Below are positions 8,690 to 18,290 of a stretch of DNA of 64,000 nt, one piece after another. This stretch comes from Bacteroides sp. CAG:443 (GTDB lineage: Bacteria; Bacteroidota; Bacteroidia; Bacteroidales; Bacteroidaceae): assembly GCA_000432735.1 (NCBI GenBank), contig FR887782.1:17510-81509 (forward strand), in the 5' to 3' direction. The position numbers were made by a program, and so were the translations under genes. The notes under the pieces were generated by a model that saw nothing but the letters and a program-made list of their open reading frames with translations, made no database searches and was not told the DNA's origin. Position 1 is the first letter of the stretch. Every line of letters begins with the position of its first letter.

Positions 8690-9502
8690 TTATTCGGCTA
8701 TGAACCACGGATTCAACAAGTCTTCTTTATTATATTGCAGAGGTTCCTGAGTACCAGCCTGGTATACTTCTTTTCCCATAGCACGGATAATGGCATGACC
8801 GGCAGCCGTATCCCACTCCATCGTCGGTGCAAAGCGTGGATACACATCTGCTTTTCCTTCTGCTATGAGGCACAACTTGAGCGAACTGCCTTTCGAGACT
8901 GTTTCTACGTGCTGATGCTCTTGTTTCATTTTCTCGATATAGCCTTCTGTTTCCGGTGTCAGGTGGGAGCGGGATGCTACGATGATGAAATTGTTGCGCG
9001 GAGTTTGTTCCTGATAGGGCAGACGATGTGCCTTCTCGATGAGGCTATCTACCGTTTCATCGGCAGCCAGTTGGGTGATATGCTCTATCTTATAAGCACC
9101 ATACTGGCAGTCGGCAAAATACAATTCTTCCTTTACGGGAATATAGATTACCCCCGCTTCCGGTCTGCCGTTCTTTACATAAGCAATGTTGACGGTAAAT
9201 TCTCCGTTGCGCTTGATGAATTCCTTGGTTCCATCCAATGGATCGACAATCCAGAGCTCGTTCCATTTCTGCCGTTCTTCAACCGGGATTTTCTTTCCTT
9301 CTTCACTGAGAACAGGATAAGGAGTTGAAGCCAGACTGGCTGCGATGACCTTGTGCGACTTGCGGTCGGCAATGGTCAGTGGTGAGTTGTCTGCTTTCTT
9401 CTCTATCTCAAAATCCGCGTTGGGATCGGTATATACGTTCATGATTTCGGCTCCTGCTTCTAAAGACGCACGGATGGCCGTCAGTAATATATTTTTGTCC
9501 AT
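8690..9502 (-). CDS. cysQ: 3'(2'),5'-bisphosphate nucleotidase
   Basis: 270 residues from ATG 9502. It hydrolyses PAP, the by-product of sulfotransfer, to AMP and phosphate, and can limit PAPS. Inositol-monophosphatase-fold metal motifs are present: the EE pair in LSEEGK, DPLDGTKEF, and WDTAAGHAI. The longest frame runs 9 codons further to a TTG at 9529, a weaker choice than the ATG. It heads the cysQ-SLC13-cysC transcription unit. Its presence next to a sulfotransferase fits PAP recycling. Confidence 0.93.
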   Translation of the reverse strand: MDKNILLTAIRASLEAGAEIMNVYTDPNADFEIEKKADNSPLTIADRKSHKVIAASLASTPYPVLSEEGKKIPVEERQKWNELWIVDPLDGTKEFIKRNGEFTVNIAYVKNGRPEAGVIYIPVKEELYFADCQYGAYKIEHITQLAADETVDSLIEKAHRLPYQEQTPRNNFIIVASRSHLTPETEGYIEKMKQEHQHVETVSKGSSLKLCLIAEGKADVYPRFAPTMEWDTAAGHAIIRAMGKEVYQAGTQEPLQYNKEDLLNPWFIAE

Positions 9503-9614
9503 ACTCTCTAAATCTTTGTAAAATAACAACTTTTTCTCTAAACGTCAGTAGTTCAATCTTCGTTTTTTCTGTTCTTCAACATTGTTTGTAGCTTCTTTTA
9601 TGCAGAAGTTGACC

Positions 9615-11279
9615 TTAAGTAAGTGGTTTTATTTCTTTCGACTGCTTCCAGATGCGCAGCATATAGTATGCGCAATGGGTAAATGCAAATACGAAGGAAA
9701 TGATCAGTAAGGTCCTGTCAGCATCCCAGCCTACGGTTTGCTGGTGCCATAATCCGGTGATGATGCACAATACAGATAGGGCAAGTCCTAAAATATTCAG
9801 TACGATGTCGCCTTTGCGGTGCGCTTGTCCCGGTTCCAGCTTGCTGTGTTTTCTTCCATACGAAGCATAAACATCCAGACCGATGAGCATCCATAATACC
9901 AGTCGTATCCATGTATCAGCAGGCAGGAAACACATCATGCATAGGCAAGTCAGGATACCCATAATAGGTACAAAAGGCACAAACGGTGTCTTGAACGTAC
10001 GGTGAACGTTGGGCATGGTCTTGCGCACGATGAGTACAGCCGCACATACCAGTGTAAAGGCAAGCAAGGTTCCGATACTGGTCATTTCGCCAGCTACTTG
10101 TGCCGGAACAAATCCTGCCAGCAGACTCACGACAATCATGAACAGGCAGTTGCTGTGTACCGGTGTACGGAATCGTTCGTTGATGCGTGAAAAGAACGGC
10201 GGCAGCAGTCCGTCGTGGCTCATGCTGAGGAATACACGACTCTGGCCGAGTAATGTCACCATGATGACCGAGCAATATCCGAACAGGATTGCAAGGATGA
10301 TGGCTTTGTTCAGCCACGGGTAGACTGGTTCGATGACTCCGGGGCTGTTCGCATATCCCATGTGTTCGATAGCTACGGCTACGGGAGCAATACCTTCCTG
10401 TCCTTCGAATTCGGTATAGTGTGCCACACCCGTCATGACGTGTGCGAACAGAATGTACAAAATGGTGCAGACCAGCAGGGAAACAAGTATACCAATAGGC
10501 ATGTTCCGCTGCGGATTTCGCGTTTCCTGGGCAGCCGTACTGACTGCATCGAATCCCAGAAAAGCAAAAAATACGATAGCGGCTCCACGTAGGATACCTG
10601 AAATGCCGAACTCACCCAGCTTTCCGGTGTTTTCGGGAATGTAAGGCACATAGTTGTCTGCCTGTATGAATTTCCATCCCAAAAAGACGAAAATCAGGAT
10701 GACACCGATTTTCAGGAAAACAATCAGGCCGTTAAAGAAAGAGCTGCCTGCGGTACCTCGCATCAGTATCAGGCTCATAAGGACAACAATCAGCATGGCG
10801 GGGATATTGACAATGCCTCCGTCCCACGGACAGGCACTGAACGCATGAGGCAGCTCGATGCCAATGCCTTGCAGGAACACTACCAGATAACGGCTCCAGC
10901 TGATGCTTACGGTAGTTGCCGCGACGGTATATTCCAGAACCAAATCCCAGCCGATAATCCAGGCAATCAGCTCGCCCATGGTAGCATACGAGTATGTATA
11001 CGCGCTTCCTGCTACAGGAATCATGGAAGCAAATTCGGCGTAGCATAGTCCGGCAAAGCAGCATCCGATAGCTGCGACTATAAAGGACAGCGTAATGGCC
11101 GGCCCCGTATACTCCGACGCGACGGTTCCCGTAATGGAGAACAGTCCGGCTCCGATGATGACACCTACGCCCAGTGCCACCAGACTGACTGGTCCCAGCA
11201 CCCGTTTCAGTGTCTTGCTGCCCGACTGCTGTGCCTCTGCTTGCAGCATTTCAATGCTTTTTCTGATAAACAATCCCAT
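9615..11279 (-). CDS. APC-superfamily amino acid permease
   Basis: 554 residues with about 14 hydrophobic segments, long for the family and typical of the cationic amino acid transporter (CAT) branch. The APC loop GVGVIIGAGLFSITG lies near residues 36-50, followed by GPAITLSFIVAAIG and the segment 6 region GFDAVSTAAQETRNPQRNMP. Inner membrane. The promoter at 11314-11321 leaves a leader of about 30 nt. It sits 112 bp upstream of cysQ in the same direction, without a convincing terminator, so some readthrough into the sulfonation genes is possible. Substrate not determinable. Confidence 0.85.
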   Translation of the reverse strand: MGLFIRKSIEMLQAEAQQSGSKTLKRVLGPVSLVALGVGVIIGAGLFSITGTVASEYTGPAITLSFIVAAIGCCFAGLCYAEFASMIPVAGSAYTYSYATMGELIAWIIGWDLVLEYTVAATTVSISWSRYLVVFLQGIGIELPHAFSACPWDGGIVNIPAMLIVVLMSLILMRGTAGSSFFNGLIVFLKIGVILIFVFLGWKFIQADNYVPYIPENTGKLGEFGISGILRGAAIVFFAFLGFDAVSTAAQETRNPQRNMPIGILVSLLVCTILYILFAHVMTGVAHYTEFEGQEGIAPVAVAIEHMGYANSPGVIEPVYPWLNKAIILAILFGYCSVIMVTLLGQSRVFLSMSHDGLLPPFFSRINERFRTPVHSNCLFMIVVSLLAGFVPAQVAGEMTSIGTLLAFTLVCAAVLIVRKTMPNVHRTFKTPFVPFVPIMGILTCLCMMCFLPADTWIRLVLWMLIGLDVYASYGRKHSKLEPGQAHRKGDIVLNILGLALSVLCIITGLWHQQTVGWDADRTLLIISFVFAFTHCAYYMLRIWKQSKEIKPLT

Positions 11280-11313
11280 CTCGATGTATTTGCTTCACAT
11301 ATTATATAGGGTG

Positions 11314-11321
11314 CAAAGATA
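11314..11321 (-). promoter_or_regulatory. -7 element for the APC permease
   Basis: Minus-strand TATCTTTG, exact TAnnTTTG. It lies 35 bp upstream of the ATG. No good -33 element was found; the repeat element at 11380-11480 begins about 60 bp further upstream. Confidence 0.5.
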
Positions 11322-11379
11322 ACATTTATTCTGAATGTATAACTCTTTTTTGTGTATCTTGTTGATATATACAGAAAAA

Positions 11380-11480
11380 CGTCTCGGTGTTTTGGGAAAT
11401 TATGCGGGTATTTTGCCAAAAACATCGAGACGTTTTTTTATTTTTTGTACAAAAGAAAAAATTATTTGTACAAAAAATAA
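11380..11480 (+). repeat. GTAC-pair repeat element, copy A
   Basis: Two perfect TTTGTACAAA palindromes at 11444-11453 and 11465-11474, GTAC to GTAC 21 bp. A core CATCGAGACG starts at 11423, 24 bp before the first GTAC; further cores start at 11402 (ATGCGGG) and 11380 (CGTCTCGG), about 22 bp apart. The first and last cores are inverted copies (AAAACGTCTCG / CGAGACGTTTT), so on the minus strand they can pair into a hairpin followed by T residues and might end the tolC transcript. Outer flanks TTATTT/AAATAA also pair. Lies between the tolC stop and the APC permease. Confidence 0.85.
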
Positions 11481-11508
11481 AATAAACCTGCGGACAGACC
11501 GTTTCGTT

Positions 11509-12828
11509 TTATTTCAGGTATAAAGTGACTTTTCCACTAATCTGCAACAATGATATCTCGCACATTTTTGTATCGTATTCGGCCGAAAGAATGCGCTCTT
11601 CGGCATCGAGCAGGCTTTTCTGTGCTTCACGCATCTCAATACCCGACAAGTCGCCCAGCAGGTAGCGCTCTTTGGCAATCTCATGGTTTTCTTTCGCGGC
11701 AATCAAGTTCTGACGTTCCAGATTCAGCAGCCGGATGTTGTTGCGGTAAGCCTGCCACAAGTTGCTGAGGTCGGCACGCAGACTTTGTTCCAGTTGCTCG
11801 CGTTCCAGCTGTGCATTGCGGATGGCAAGGCTGGCATTTCGCTTTTCCCGTTTGCGGTTGCCGTCGAAGATATTGAATCCGATGGTCAATCCACCATTAA
11901 ATCCCCAGTTGCTTCGCTGCTTGATGGAGTTGATGTCATATTTGTTCAGGGTATAGCCATATCCGGCGTTCAGCTTCAGGTACGGATAATTGCGTGAAAG
12001 TACCTTTTTGTAATCCAGTTGTGCCAAGGTTGAGTTTTGGTCGGCTTTCAGCAAACTGGCATTCGTATTCAAGGTCGCTTCCCACAGCTCCTGGAAATTC
12101 AGAGAATGCTTCAGCTCGATAATGGAATCTTTTACTTTGATAGGGCGGTCTACATCCTTGTTTGCCATCAGTTCATTCAGGTTGATGCGGGAGGTATGCA
12201 CCAGTTCCTGCTGTTTCATGTACTGGGCACTGTCGGCATTGAAGTCCACTTTCGCCTGCTGATAATCCAGTCGTGAGAAATTTCCGATATGGTACCGCTC
12301 TTCTACGATGCGGAGACGTTCCTTCGAAAGCGAAACGGCATAGCGGAAGTTTTTCAGACGATTTTCCTGCTGGATATAATTGTAGTATTCGGCCGTCAGG
12401 CTGGCGATGAAATCCTCTATGGCAATGCGGGTATTGGTAGCTCCCTGACGTTCCAGTTCTTTCAGTTCCTTGTACGTCGTACTGATATTGAAACCGTCGA
12501 AGATGGTCCAGTTCAGGTCAACTCCCGCATCGAGGGTATGATCGAACACGTTTCGTTCCTTGCTGACACTTCCATCACTTCGCTGTGTAGAGTTACTGCT
12601 GCTCTGGCTGCCGTTGTAACCGGCGGTCAGGTCTACCGTGGGAAGATAACCGGCATTTCCCAGTGTGGCGTTATTCTTGCTGATCTGCTCTTCGTTGCGT
12701 GAAATACGGAGCGAATAATTGTTTTGCAATCCTTCTTCCAGACATTGTTTCAGCGTGTATTCATATTGTGCATGTGCAGGAAGTATTGCAGTACACAAGG
12801 CTAATAGGATGTAGGCAAAATATTTCAT
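11509..12828 (-). CDS. TolC-family outer membrane efflux channel
   Basis: 439 residues with a cleavable signal peptide (MKYFAYILLALC... ending AHAQ). Long heptad-rich helices in two repeats and short beta segments are typical of the OEP family; TLKQCLEEGLQNNYSL marks the N-terminal helix. It forms the outer-membrane exit duct for the RND pump encoded just upstream and overlaps that gene by 4 bp (ATGA), so the two are translationally coupled. It is the last gene of the operon; repeat element A follows its stop codon at about 30 bp. Confidence 0.92.
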   Translation of the reverse strand: MKYFAYILLALCTAILPAHAQYEYTLKQCLEEGLQNNYSLRISRNEEQISKNNATLGNAGYLPTVDLTAGYNGSQSSSNSTQRSDGSVSKERNVFDHTLDAGVDLNWTIFDGFNISTTYKELKELERQGATNTRIAIEDFIASLTAEYYNYIQQENRLKNFRYAVSLSKERLRIVEERYHIGNFSRLDYQQAKVDFNADSAQYMKQQELVHTSRINLNELMANKDVDRPIKVKDSIIELKHSLNFQELWEATLNTNASLLKADQNSTLAQLDYKKVLSRNYPYLKLNAGYGYTLNKYDINSIKQRSNWGFNGGLTIGFNIFDGNRKREKRNASLAIRNAQLEREQLEQSLRADLSNLWQAYRNNIRLLNLERQNLIAAKENHEIAKERYLLGDLSGIEMREAQKSLLDAEERILSAEYDTKMCEISLLQISGKVTLYLK

Positions 12829-15800
12829 GCTTGTTTCTCCTTCTTGATTCGGTTAGTAGAAATGTAAGTATAAATGGCAGGCACGATGAACATTGTGAGG
12901 AAGGTAGAGATCAACATTCCTCCCACAACGGCTGTTCCCATGGCGATACGCTGGTTGGCTCCTTCGCCCGTAGCAAAGGCAAGCGGAATCAGACCGAGAA
13001 CAGTCGAGGCGCTCGTCATCAGGATCGGACGCAGACGTTGCAGAGCTGCATCGCGGATGGCAAGCATCTTGTCTTCTCCTGCCTCCTGTTTTTGGTTGGC
13101 AAACTCTACGATCAAGATACCGTTCTTAGCTACCAGTCCGATAAGCATGATGATACCTATCTGACTGAAGATGTTCATGGTGATGTTGCCAAAGTACATG
13201 AATATCAGGGCACCGGCAATGGCGAGCGGTACGGTCAGCATGATGATGAACGGATCTTTGAAGCTCTCGAACTGGGCTGCTAAGATAAGATAAATCAGCA
13301 CGAGGGCAAGGATGAAAGCGAACATCAGGCTGGACGAACTTTCACGATAGTCTTTCGAGTCGCCCGAGAGGGCTGTACGGAAAGTTTCGTCAAGTGTTTC
13401 GGCAGCAATCTTGTCCATTTCCTCCAGTCCTTGTCCGATGGTTTTCCCTTCGGCAAGTCCGGCAGAAATTGTAGCCGAGATGAATCGGTTGTAATGATAC
13501 AGCTTGGGGGGTGCGATGGACTCAACAAACTCTACCAGGTTGTCGAGCTGGATCATTTCTCCGTCCTCGTTCCGGATATAAATCGACTTGATGTTTGCCG
13601 GCTGATTTCGTTGCTGGCGGTTGATCTGTCCCAGAATCTCATACTGTTTGCCGTTCATGTAAAAATATCCCATACGCTGGCCGCTCAGTCCGTACTGGAG
13701 AGTTTCGGCAACATCGCGCACGCTGACTCCCATGGTGGCTGCCTTGTCGCGGTTGATGTTGACACGTACTTCGGGACTACTGAACTTCAAGTCCACGTCC
13801 GCCATCTGAAAGGTCGGATTATCGTACACCTTGTTCAGGAATTGGGGCAATACTTTTTCCAACTTTTCGATGCTGGTTGCCTGCAATACATACTGTACGG
13901 GCATGCTACTCTTTCTTCCGCCGAACGAAGACTGCTGCTGTACGAAAGCTCTTGCCTTGGTCTTGCTCTTGATAGCCTGCGATATTTTTTCGGCTACCTC
14001 CATCTGGGAGTAATTGCGGTCCTTGATGTTTTTCAACGTTATCTGGATGTTTCCGCTACCGCTCGACACACGGGCTGTCACTGCTTCTGCATCGGGCACG
14101 ATGGAATCTACCAGGTCGTTGATGTCTTCCGTGTAGTCGCGTATGTATTCATAACTGGCACCTTCGGCAGCCTTGGTGTTGATTGTAATCTTGGATCGGT
14201 CTTCCAGCGGTGCCATTTCAGCCGGTATCACATTCCACAATATACCAATGAGTATCAGTGTGATGATGGCAAACGGAATGGCGATGAAGCGTTTCTTCAG
14301 AAAGGCGTTGAGTGCCCGGCTGTAAAGTCGGTTCATCCCTTCGAAAAACGGTTCTGTTTTCCGGTAAAACCAGCTTTGCTTTTCACGGCGGACCAGCATC
14401 TTGGTGGCAAGCATCGGAGTGAAGGTCAGGGCTGCAAAGGCAGAGATGAGCACTGAACCGGCAACTACGAAGCTGAACTCCCGGAAGAGTCGTCCGCTGG
14501 TTCCTTCCATAAAGACGATGGGAAGGAATACCGCTACCAAAGTGATGGTGGTAGAAATAACGGCAAAGAATATTTCTTTGGCTCCTTCTATACCTGCTTC
14601 GAATGGTTTCATGCCTTTTTCGATACGGATGTAGATATTTTCCGTCATTACGATGGCATCATCCACCACCAGTCCTACCGAAAGGACGACGGCAAGCATG
14701 GTCAGTACGTTGATGGAAAAGCCTGCTACATACATCACGAAGAAGGCACCGATGAGTGATACCGGAATTACGATACAGGGAATCAACGTTACACGCCAGT
14801 CGCGCAAGAAGAGGAAGATGATGATAATTACGAGAATGAAGGCTTCGTATACAGTACTTTCTACTTCGGCTATGGAGGCGCGGATGAATTTTGTGTTGTC
14901 GAATCCGTAAGAGAAGCTTACATCTTCGGGTAAGTCTTTTTTCATCTGCTCCATGCGTTCGTATACGGCATCGGCTATTTCGATGTGGTTGGCTCCCGGT
15001 TGTGGAATCACTACCACACCTACCATGGGAACGCCGTTCATTTTCATGTAGCTCTTCAGGTCGGCTGCTCCCAGTTCGGCATAACCGATATCGCTCAGGC
15101 GGATTACCTGTCCGTCGACTTCCTTTATGACGACGTTGTTGAATTCGTCGGCGGTGTGCATCTGTCCCATGGTACGCAGGGTGAGTTCCATGGTATTACC
15201 TTCTATACTACCGGAAGGCAGTTCCACGTTTTCGTTATCCATGGCCTTCTTGATGTCGACGGGAGTGATTCCGTAACCGGCCATTTTGGTGGGATCGAGC
15301 CACAGACGCATGGAGTAACGTTTTTCTCCCCAGATGGATACGCTGCTGACATCGGATATGGTCTGTAATTGTTCTTTGACGGTCAGGTCGGCTATTTCGC
15401 TCAGTTCAAGCAGCGAACGGGTATTACTTTGGATGGCAACCATCAGAATCGGGCTGGCATCGGCATCGGCTTTCGAAACCGTAGGCGGGTCGCAGTCGTC
15501 GGGCAGGTAGCGCTGTGCACGTGAAACCTTGTCGCGTACGTCGTTGGCTGCTGTTTCCAGATCGACAGACAATTCAAATTCTACGGTGATGCGGCATTGT
15601 CCCTGCTGGCTTACACTCGAAAGCGAGCGTATGCCGGGAATACCGTTGATATTCTGTTCCAGCGGTTCGGTGATCTGACTCTCGATAATGTCGGCATTTG
15701 CGCCAGAGTAACTACAAGTTACGGAGATGATGGGATTATCTACCGAGGGGTATTCTCGTACTCCCAACGTAGTGTAGCCAATCAATCCGAAAAGAAGGAT

Positions 15801-15860
15801 GATGATGGTGAGTACAGTTGCCAATACCGGCCTGCGGATACTAAGTTCGGATATGTTCAT
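12825..15860 (-). CDS. RND multidrug efflux permease (HAE1 family)
   Basis: 1011 residues, the normal size for AcrB/MexB-type pumps. N-terminus MNISELSIRRPVLATV, then IREYPSV-like and QITEPLEQNINGIPGI motifs; twelve membrane segments around two large periplasmic loops. The proton-relay acidic pair is visible in segment 4 (GLVVDDAIVMTENI). Exports drugs, bile acids or other amphiphiles using the proton gradient. It is placed between the adaptor (14 bp) and the TolC protein (4-bp overlap). No TetR- or AraC-type regulator adjoins the operon. Confidence 0.95.
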   Translation of the reverse strand: MNISELSIRRPVLATVLTIIILLFGLIGYTTLGVREYPSVDNPIISVTCSYSGANADIIESQITEPLEQNINGIPGIRSLSSVSQQGQCRITVEFELSVDLETAANDVRDKVSRAQRYLPDDCDPPTVSKADADASPILMVAIQSNTRSLLELSEIADLTVKEQLQTISDVSSVSIWGEKRYSMRLWLDPTKMAGYGITPVDIKKAMDNENVELPSGSIEGNTMELTLRTMGQMHTADEFNNVVIKEVDGQVIRLSDIGYAELGAADLKSYMKMNGVPMVGVVVIPQPGANHIEIADAVYERMEQMKKDLPEDVSFSYGFDNTKFIRASIAEVESTVYEAFILVIIIIFLFLRDWRVTLIPCIVIPVSLIGAFFVMYVAGFSINVLTMLAVVLSVGLVVDDAIVMTENIYIRIEKGMKPFEAGIEGAKEIFFAVISTTITLVAVFLPIVFMEGTSGRLFREFSFVVAGSVLISAFAALTFTPMLATKMLVRREKQSWFYRKTEPFFEGMNRLYSRALNAFLKKRFIAIPFAIITLILIGILWNVIPAEMAPLEDRSKITINTKAAEGASYEYIRDYTEDINDLVDSIVPDAEAVTARVSSGSGNIQITLKNIKDRNYSQMEVAEKISQAIKSKTKARAFVQQQSSFGGRKSSMPVQYVLQATSIEKLEKVLPQFLNKVYDNPTFQMADVDLKFSSPEVRVNINRDKAATMGVSVRDVAETLQYGLSGQRMGYFYMNGKQYEILGQINRQQRNQPANIKSIYIRNEDGEMIQLDNLVEFVESIAPPKLYHYNRFISATISAGLAEGKTIGQGLEEMDKIAAETLDETFRTALSGDSKDYRESSSSLMFAFILALVLIYLILAAQFESFKDPFIIMLTVPLAIAGALIFMYFGNITMNIFSQIGIIMLIGLVAKNGILIVEFANQKQEAGEDKMLAIRDAALQRLRPILMTSASTVLGLIPLAFATGEGANQRIAMGTAVVGGMLISTFLTMFIVPAIYTYISTNRIKKEKQA

Positions 15861-15874
15861 AAGGCAAGCAGGTA

Positions 15875-16951
15875 TTAGTTAATGTGGTCAAGAATAACAG
15901 ACATACCGGTACGGAGTTGCAAGGTTCCTGATGTGAGAATGGTATCTCCGGCAGCCAGTCCGCGTACGATCTGTACTTCCGACTCTGTGCGAAGTCCGAT
16001 TTCTACGTCCACAGGATAGGCAAGACCGGAACGGTATACAAATACTTTGTTCTTTCCCATTTCGGGCACAATGGCTTCCGAGGGAATGGCTATGGCATCT
16101 TTTATTTCATTTTGTTTCAGGGTGATGTCGGCGTAACGTCCAGGAAGCAGTTCGCCGTTGGTGTTGGGATACAAGGCTCGTACTGTCAGTGTGTGGGTTT
16201 CCGGGTCTACACTCGATTCGGTTGCATACACCTGAGCATCAAAAGCATCGAGTCTGCCTTCTATCTTAAAAGAGAGTTTGGTCCCTTTTCTGATTTGTCT
16301 GGCATAACGCTCGGGCACGGCAAATTCTACTTTCAGCGGAGTGATTTTGGTTAATTTAGCAATAACGGTTGTAGGGGAGGCGTAGGCTCCTGTACTGACT
16401 TGGCGCAGACCGATGATACCGTCGAAAGGAGCACGTAGCTCGGTCATGTCGATATTGGCTTTTACGTTTTCAATATCGGCATGAAGGGTCGCAAGTTCAG
16501 TCTTGACTTGTTCGTATGCTTCTTTACTGACCGCATCACGCTGCAGCAAGGCATTCTGTCGGAATACACGGTCTTCAGCAAGAGGCATCTGGGCTTTTAA
16601 ACGATCCAATTGTGCCTGTAGCTGTCTGTCGTTGACTTTGGCAAGTAATTGTCCTTTGGAAACGAAACTGCCTTCGGTAAAGTTGATATCGATGATCTTT
16701 CCGGAAGTTTCAAAAGACAAGTCTACCTCTTCGTCAGGCATCAGCTTGCCGCTGACAAAGAGCTGGTCAGTCAACAGATGAGGTTTGATAACCTGTGCAT
16801 TTACGTTCAAACTTTTTTTCTTGTCGGTTGGTATTTGCTGGTTGGCTTCATTTAGTTCTTCATTTTCTTTCGGGGTGAAATTATGGATTCCCAAGCCGAT
16901 TAATCCGGCTCCTACCAATATGATAATTCCCCATTTAACTCGTTTATCCAT
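15875..16951 (-). CDS. RND efflux periplasmic adaptor (HlyD/MFP)
   Basis: 358 residues. An N-terminal hydrophobic anchor (WGIIILVGAGLIGLGI) is followed by the split biotinyl-lipoyl domain (GKIIDINFTEGSFVSKGQLLAKV and ELRAPFDGIIG), an alpha-hairpin of about 50 residues, and the membrane-proximal domain ending in a VRGLAAGDTILTSG motif. It links the RND pump to the outer-membrane channel. First gene of the operon. The promoter is not clear: the upstream AT-rich stretch to about 17060 has no exact TAnnTTTG. Confidence 0.93.
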   Translation of the reverse strand: MDKRVKWGIIILVGAGLIGLGIHNFTPKENEELNEANQQIPTDKKKSLNVNAQVIKPHLLTDQLFVSGKLMPDEEVDLSFETSGKIIDINFTEGSFVSKGQLLAKVNDRQLQAQLDRLKAQMPLAEDRVFRQNALLQRDAVSKEAYEQVKTELATLHADIENVKANIDMTELRAPFDGIIGLRQVSTGAYASPTTVIAKLTKITPLKVEFAVPERYARQIRKGTKLSFKIEGRLDAFDAQVYATESSVDPETHTLTVRALYPNTNGELLPGRYADITLKQNEIKDAIAIPSEAIVPEMGKNKVFVYRSGLAYPVDVEIGLRTESEVQIVRGLAAGDTILTSGTLQLRTGMSVILDHIN

Positions 16952-17103
16952 GTGCTTTATAGGGTCTGAATTTAAGGTAAGAAATAGTATTTGTTTATGT
17001 TTGATAATAAACTTAACCTAATGTTTAAAAGAAGAATACTTTTTTTACAAAATTTTGCAAATGGAGTGCGTGTCGTTTCGACATAGATCGGGATTAACGC
17101 ACG

Positions 17104-17149
17104 AAGCCTGCTTAGACATTTCTCAAAAGGAAATTGTTTAAGCAGGCTT
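17104..17149. terminator. Bidirectional hairpin after the M28 peptidase gene
   Basis: A 15-bp stem with one G-T pair (17104-17118 with 17135-17149; AAGCCTGCTTA arms) and a 16-base loop. It lacks a long T tract on either strand, so terminator strength is uncertain. It sits between the M28 gene end (17249) and the RND operon start, the rest of which (16952-17103 and 17150-17248) shows nothing I can name. Confidence 0.55.
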
Positions 17150-17248
17150 TGATGTGATTGATCTGATACGATCTATGTGATGTATTTCTTGTGATAAATA
17201 ACAATCAGTTCTTTCAGGTTTTGTGAATACGTTATACTTTTTGTGTTA

Positions 17249-18271
17249 TCAGAAAGGAATGTTTGCCATTTTCCATAATCCGAGGAAGGATGTTTTAGTT
17301 ATTTCCACCAGTTTATCCCAGTTGATTTTGGGAGCTTCGTCGCCCGGAAGATGGTAATCAGGATGCCAGTCGGTATGGTACCACATGATGGGAATACCCA
17401 GCTTAGCAAATGTTCCATTGTCACTTCCACCTACCGGATTATCCCAGGCACGGTAGTCTGGTTGTAAATTCAACTTATATTGTGCGATATCTTTCTTTAG
17501 CCATTCTCCAAAGGCTGGTTTGCTTTTAGTGAAGAAATACACTACATGCCAGGGGCGTGACTCGTCGTTGTTTCTTCCTATCATATCGAAGTTGAGATAT
17601 CCTTTCACCTGATTGATTTGCGGAAAAGTCTGTGCAAAGTATTTTGAACCGAGGAGTCCTTTCTCTTCACCATCCCAGAAAGCAAAGATAACGGTACGTT
17701 CCGGTTGCTGTCCTGAGGCGAGGAAAGAACGTACAATCTGCAATACAGCTGAAACTCCGGAAGCATTGTCGTCGGCGCCGTTATAAATCTGGTCGCCGTC
17801 CAGCATCGGATCATAGCCGATATGGTCGTAATGTGCACCGATGATGACAAATTCGTTCTTGTTCTTGCCTTCTATTTTGGCAAGGACATTACGCATGTTG
17901 TATTTTTGGTGAACTCCTTGTTTGATAATTTGAATAGAGTCGGGATGTACTTGTAATCTTCCTTGTTTCTGACGTTCTACGCGATAGGCCTCGAAAGGCT
18001 GGAAGTAGCTGTCGAATAAAGGAGATACTCCCCATTGTTGCAGTAGAGATGCAATGTAATTGCCGGCAATTCTGCCTTCCTCGGTGCCTGCTTCTCGTCC
18101 TTTCAGTTCGTCGGATGCCAAAAAGCCGACGAAAGCCTCGGCACTTTCCCTGTTTATGAGTGCAAGCCCTTTCTCTTCGGGAGTAGGATTTGAGTTTTTC
18201 TTTGCATAGGCGTTTGTCGTTGTCAAACATGTTAATGCGGCAAACAACATACAAAAAGTGTATTTTTTCAT
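17249..18271 (-). CDS. M28-family zinc aminopeptidase, exported
   Basis: 340 residues with an N-terminal signal peptide (MKKYTFCMLFAALTCL... NAYA). The two-zinc site is complete: GAHYDH (145-150, His147), NGADDNASG (Asp167), WDGEEKG (Glu202/203), a later Asp in YLNFDMIGRN, and His in MWYHTDWHPDYH. It most likely removes N-terminal residues from peptides in the periplasm, or acts as a glutaminyl-cyclase-like enzyme, a known alternative for this branch. It follows rsgA by 19 bp in the same direction, so the two are probably co-transcribed. Confidence 0.9.
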   Translation of the reverse strand: MKKYTFCMLFAALTCLTTTNAYAKKNSNPTPEEKGLALINRESAEAFVGFLASDELKGREAGTEEGRIAGNYIASLLQQWGVSPLFDSYFQPFEAYRVERQKQGRLQVHPDSIQIIKQGVHQKYNMRNVLAKIEGKNKNEFVIIGAHYDHIGYDPMLDGDQIYNGADDNASGVSAVLQIVRSFLASGQQPERTVIFAFWDGEEKGLLGSKYFAQTFPQINQVKGYLNFDMIGRNNDESRPWHVVYFFTKSKPAFGEWLKKDIAQYKLNLQPDYRAWDNPVGGSDNGTFAKLGIPIMWYHTDWHPDYHLPGDEAPKINWDKLVEITKTSFLGLWKMANIPF

Positions 18272-18290
18272 GTTTGTTAGAGTTTAATGG

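Noticed and set aside
8315..9328. 337-codon plus-strand frame
   Set aside because: Antisense to the SLC13 permease and cysQ; no recognisable domain and no promoter.
11380..11480. Insertion-sequence remnant
   Set aside because: No transposase fragment, no target-site duplication seen, and the fixed 21/24-bp geometry across copies is not that of IS ends.
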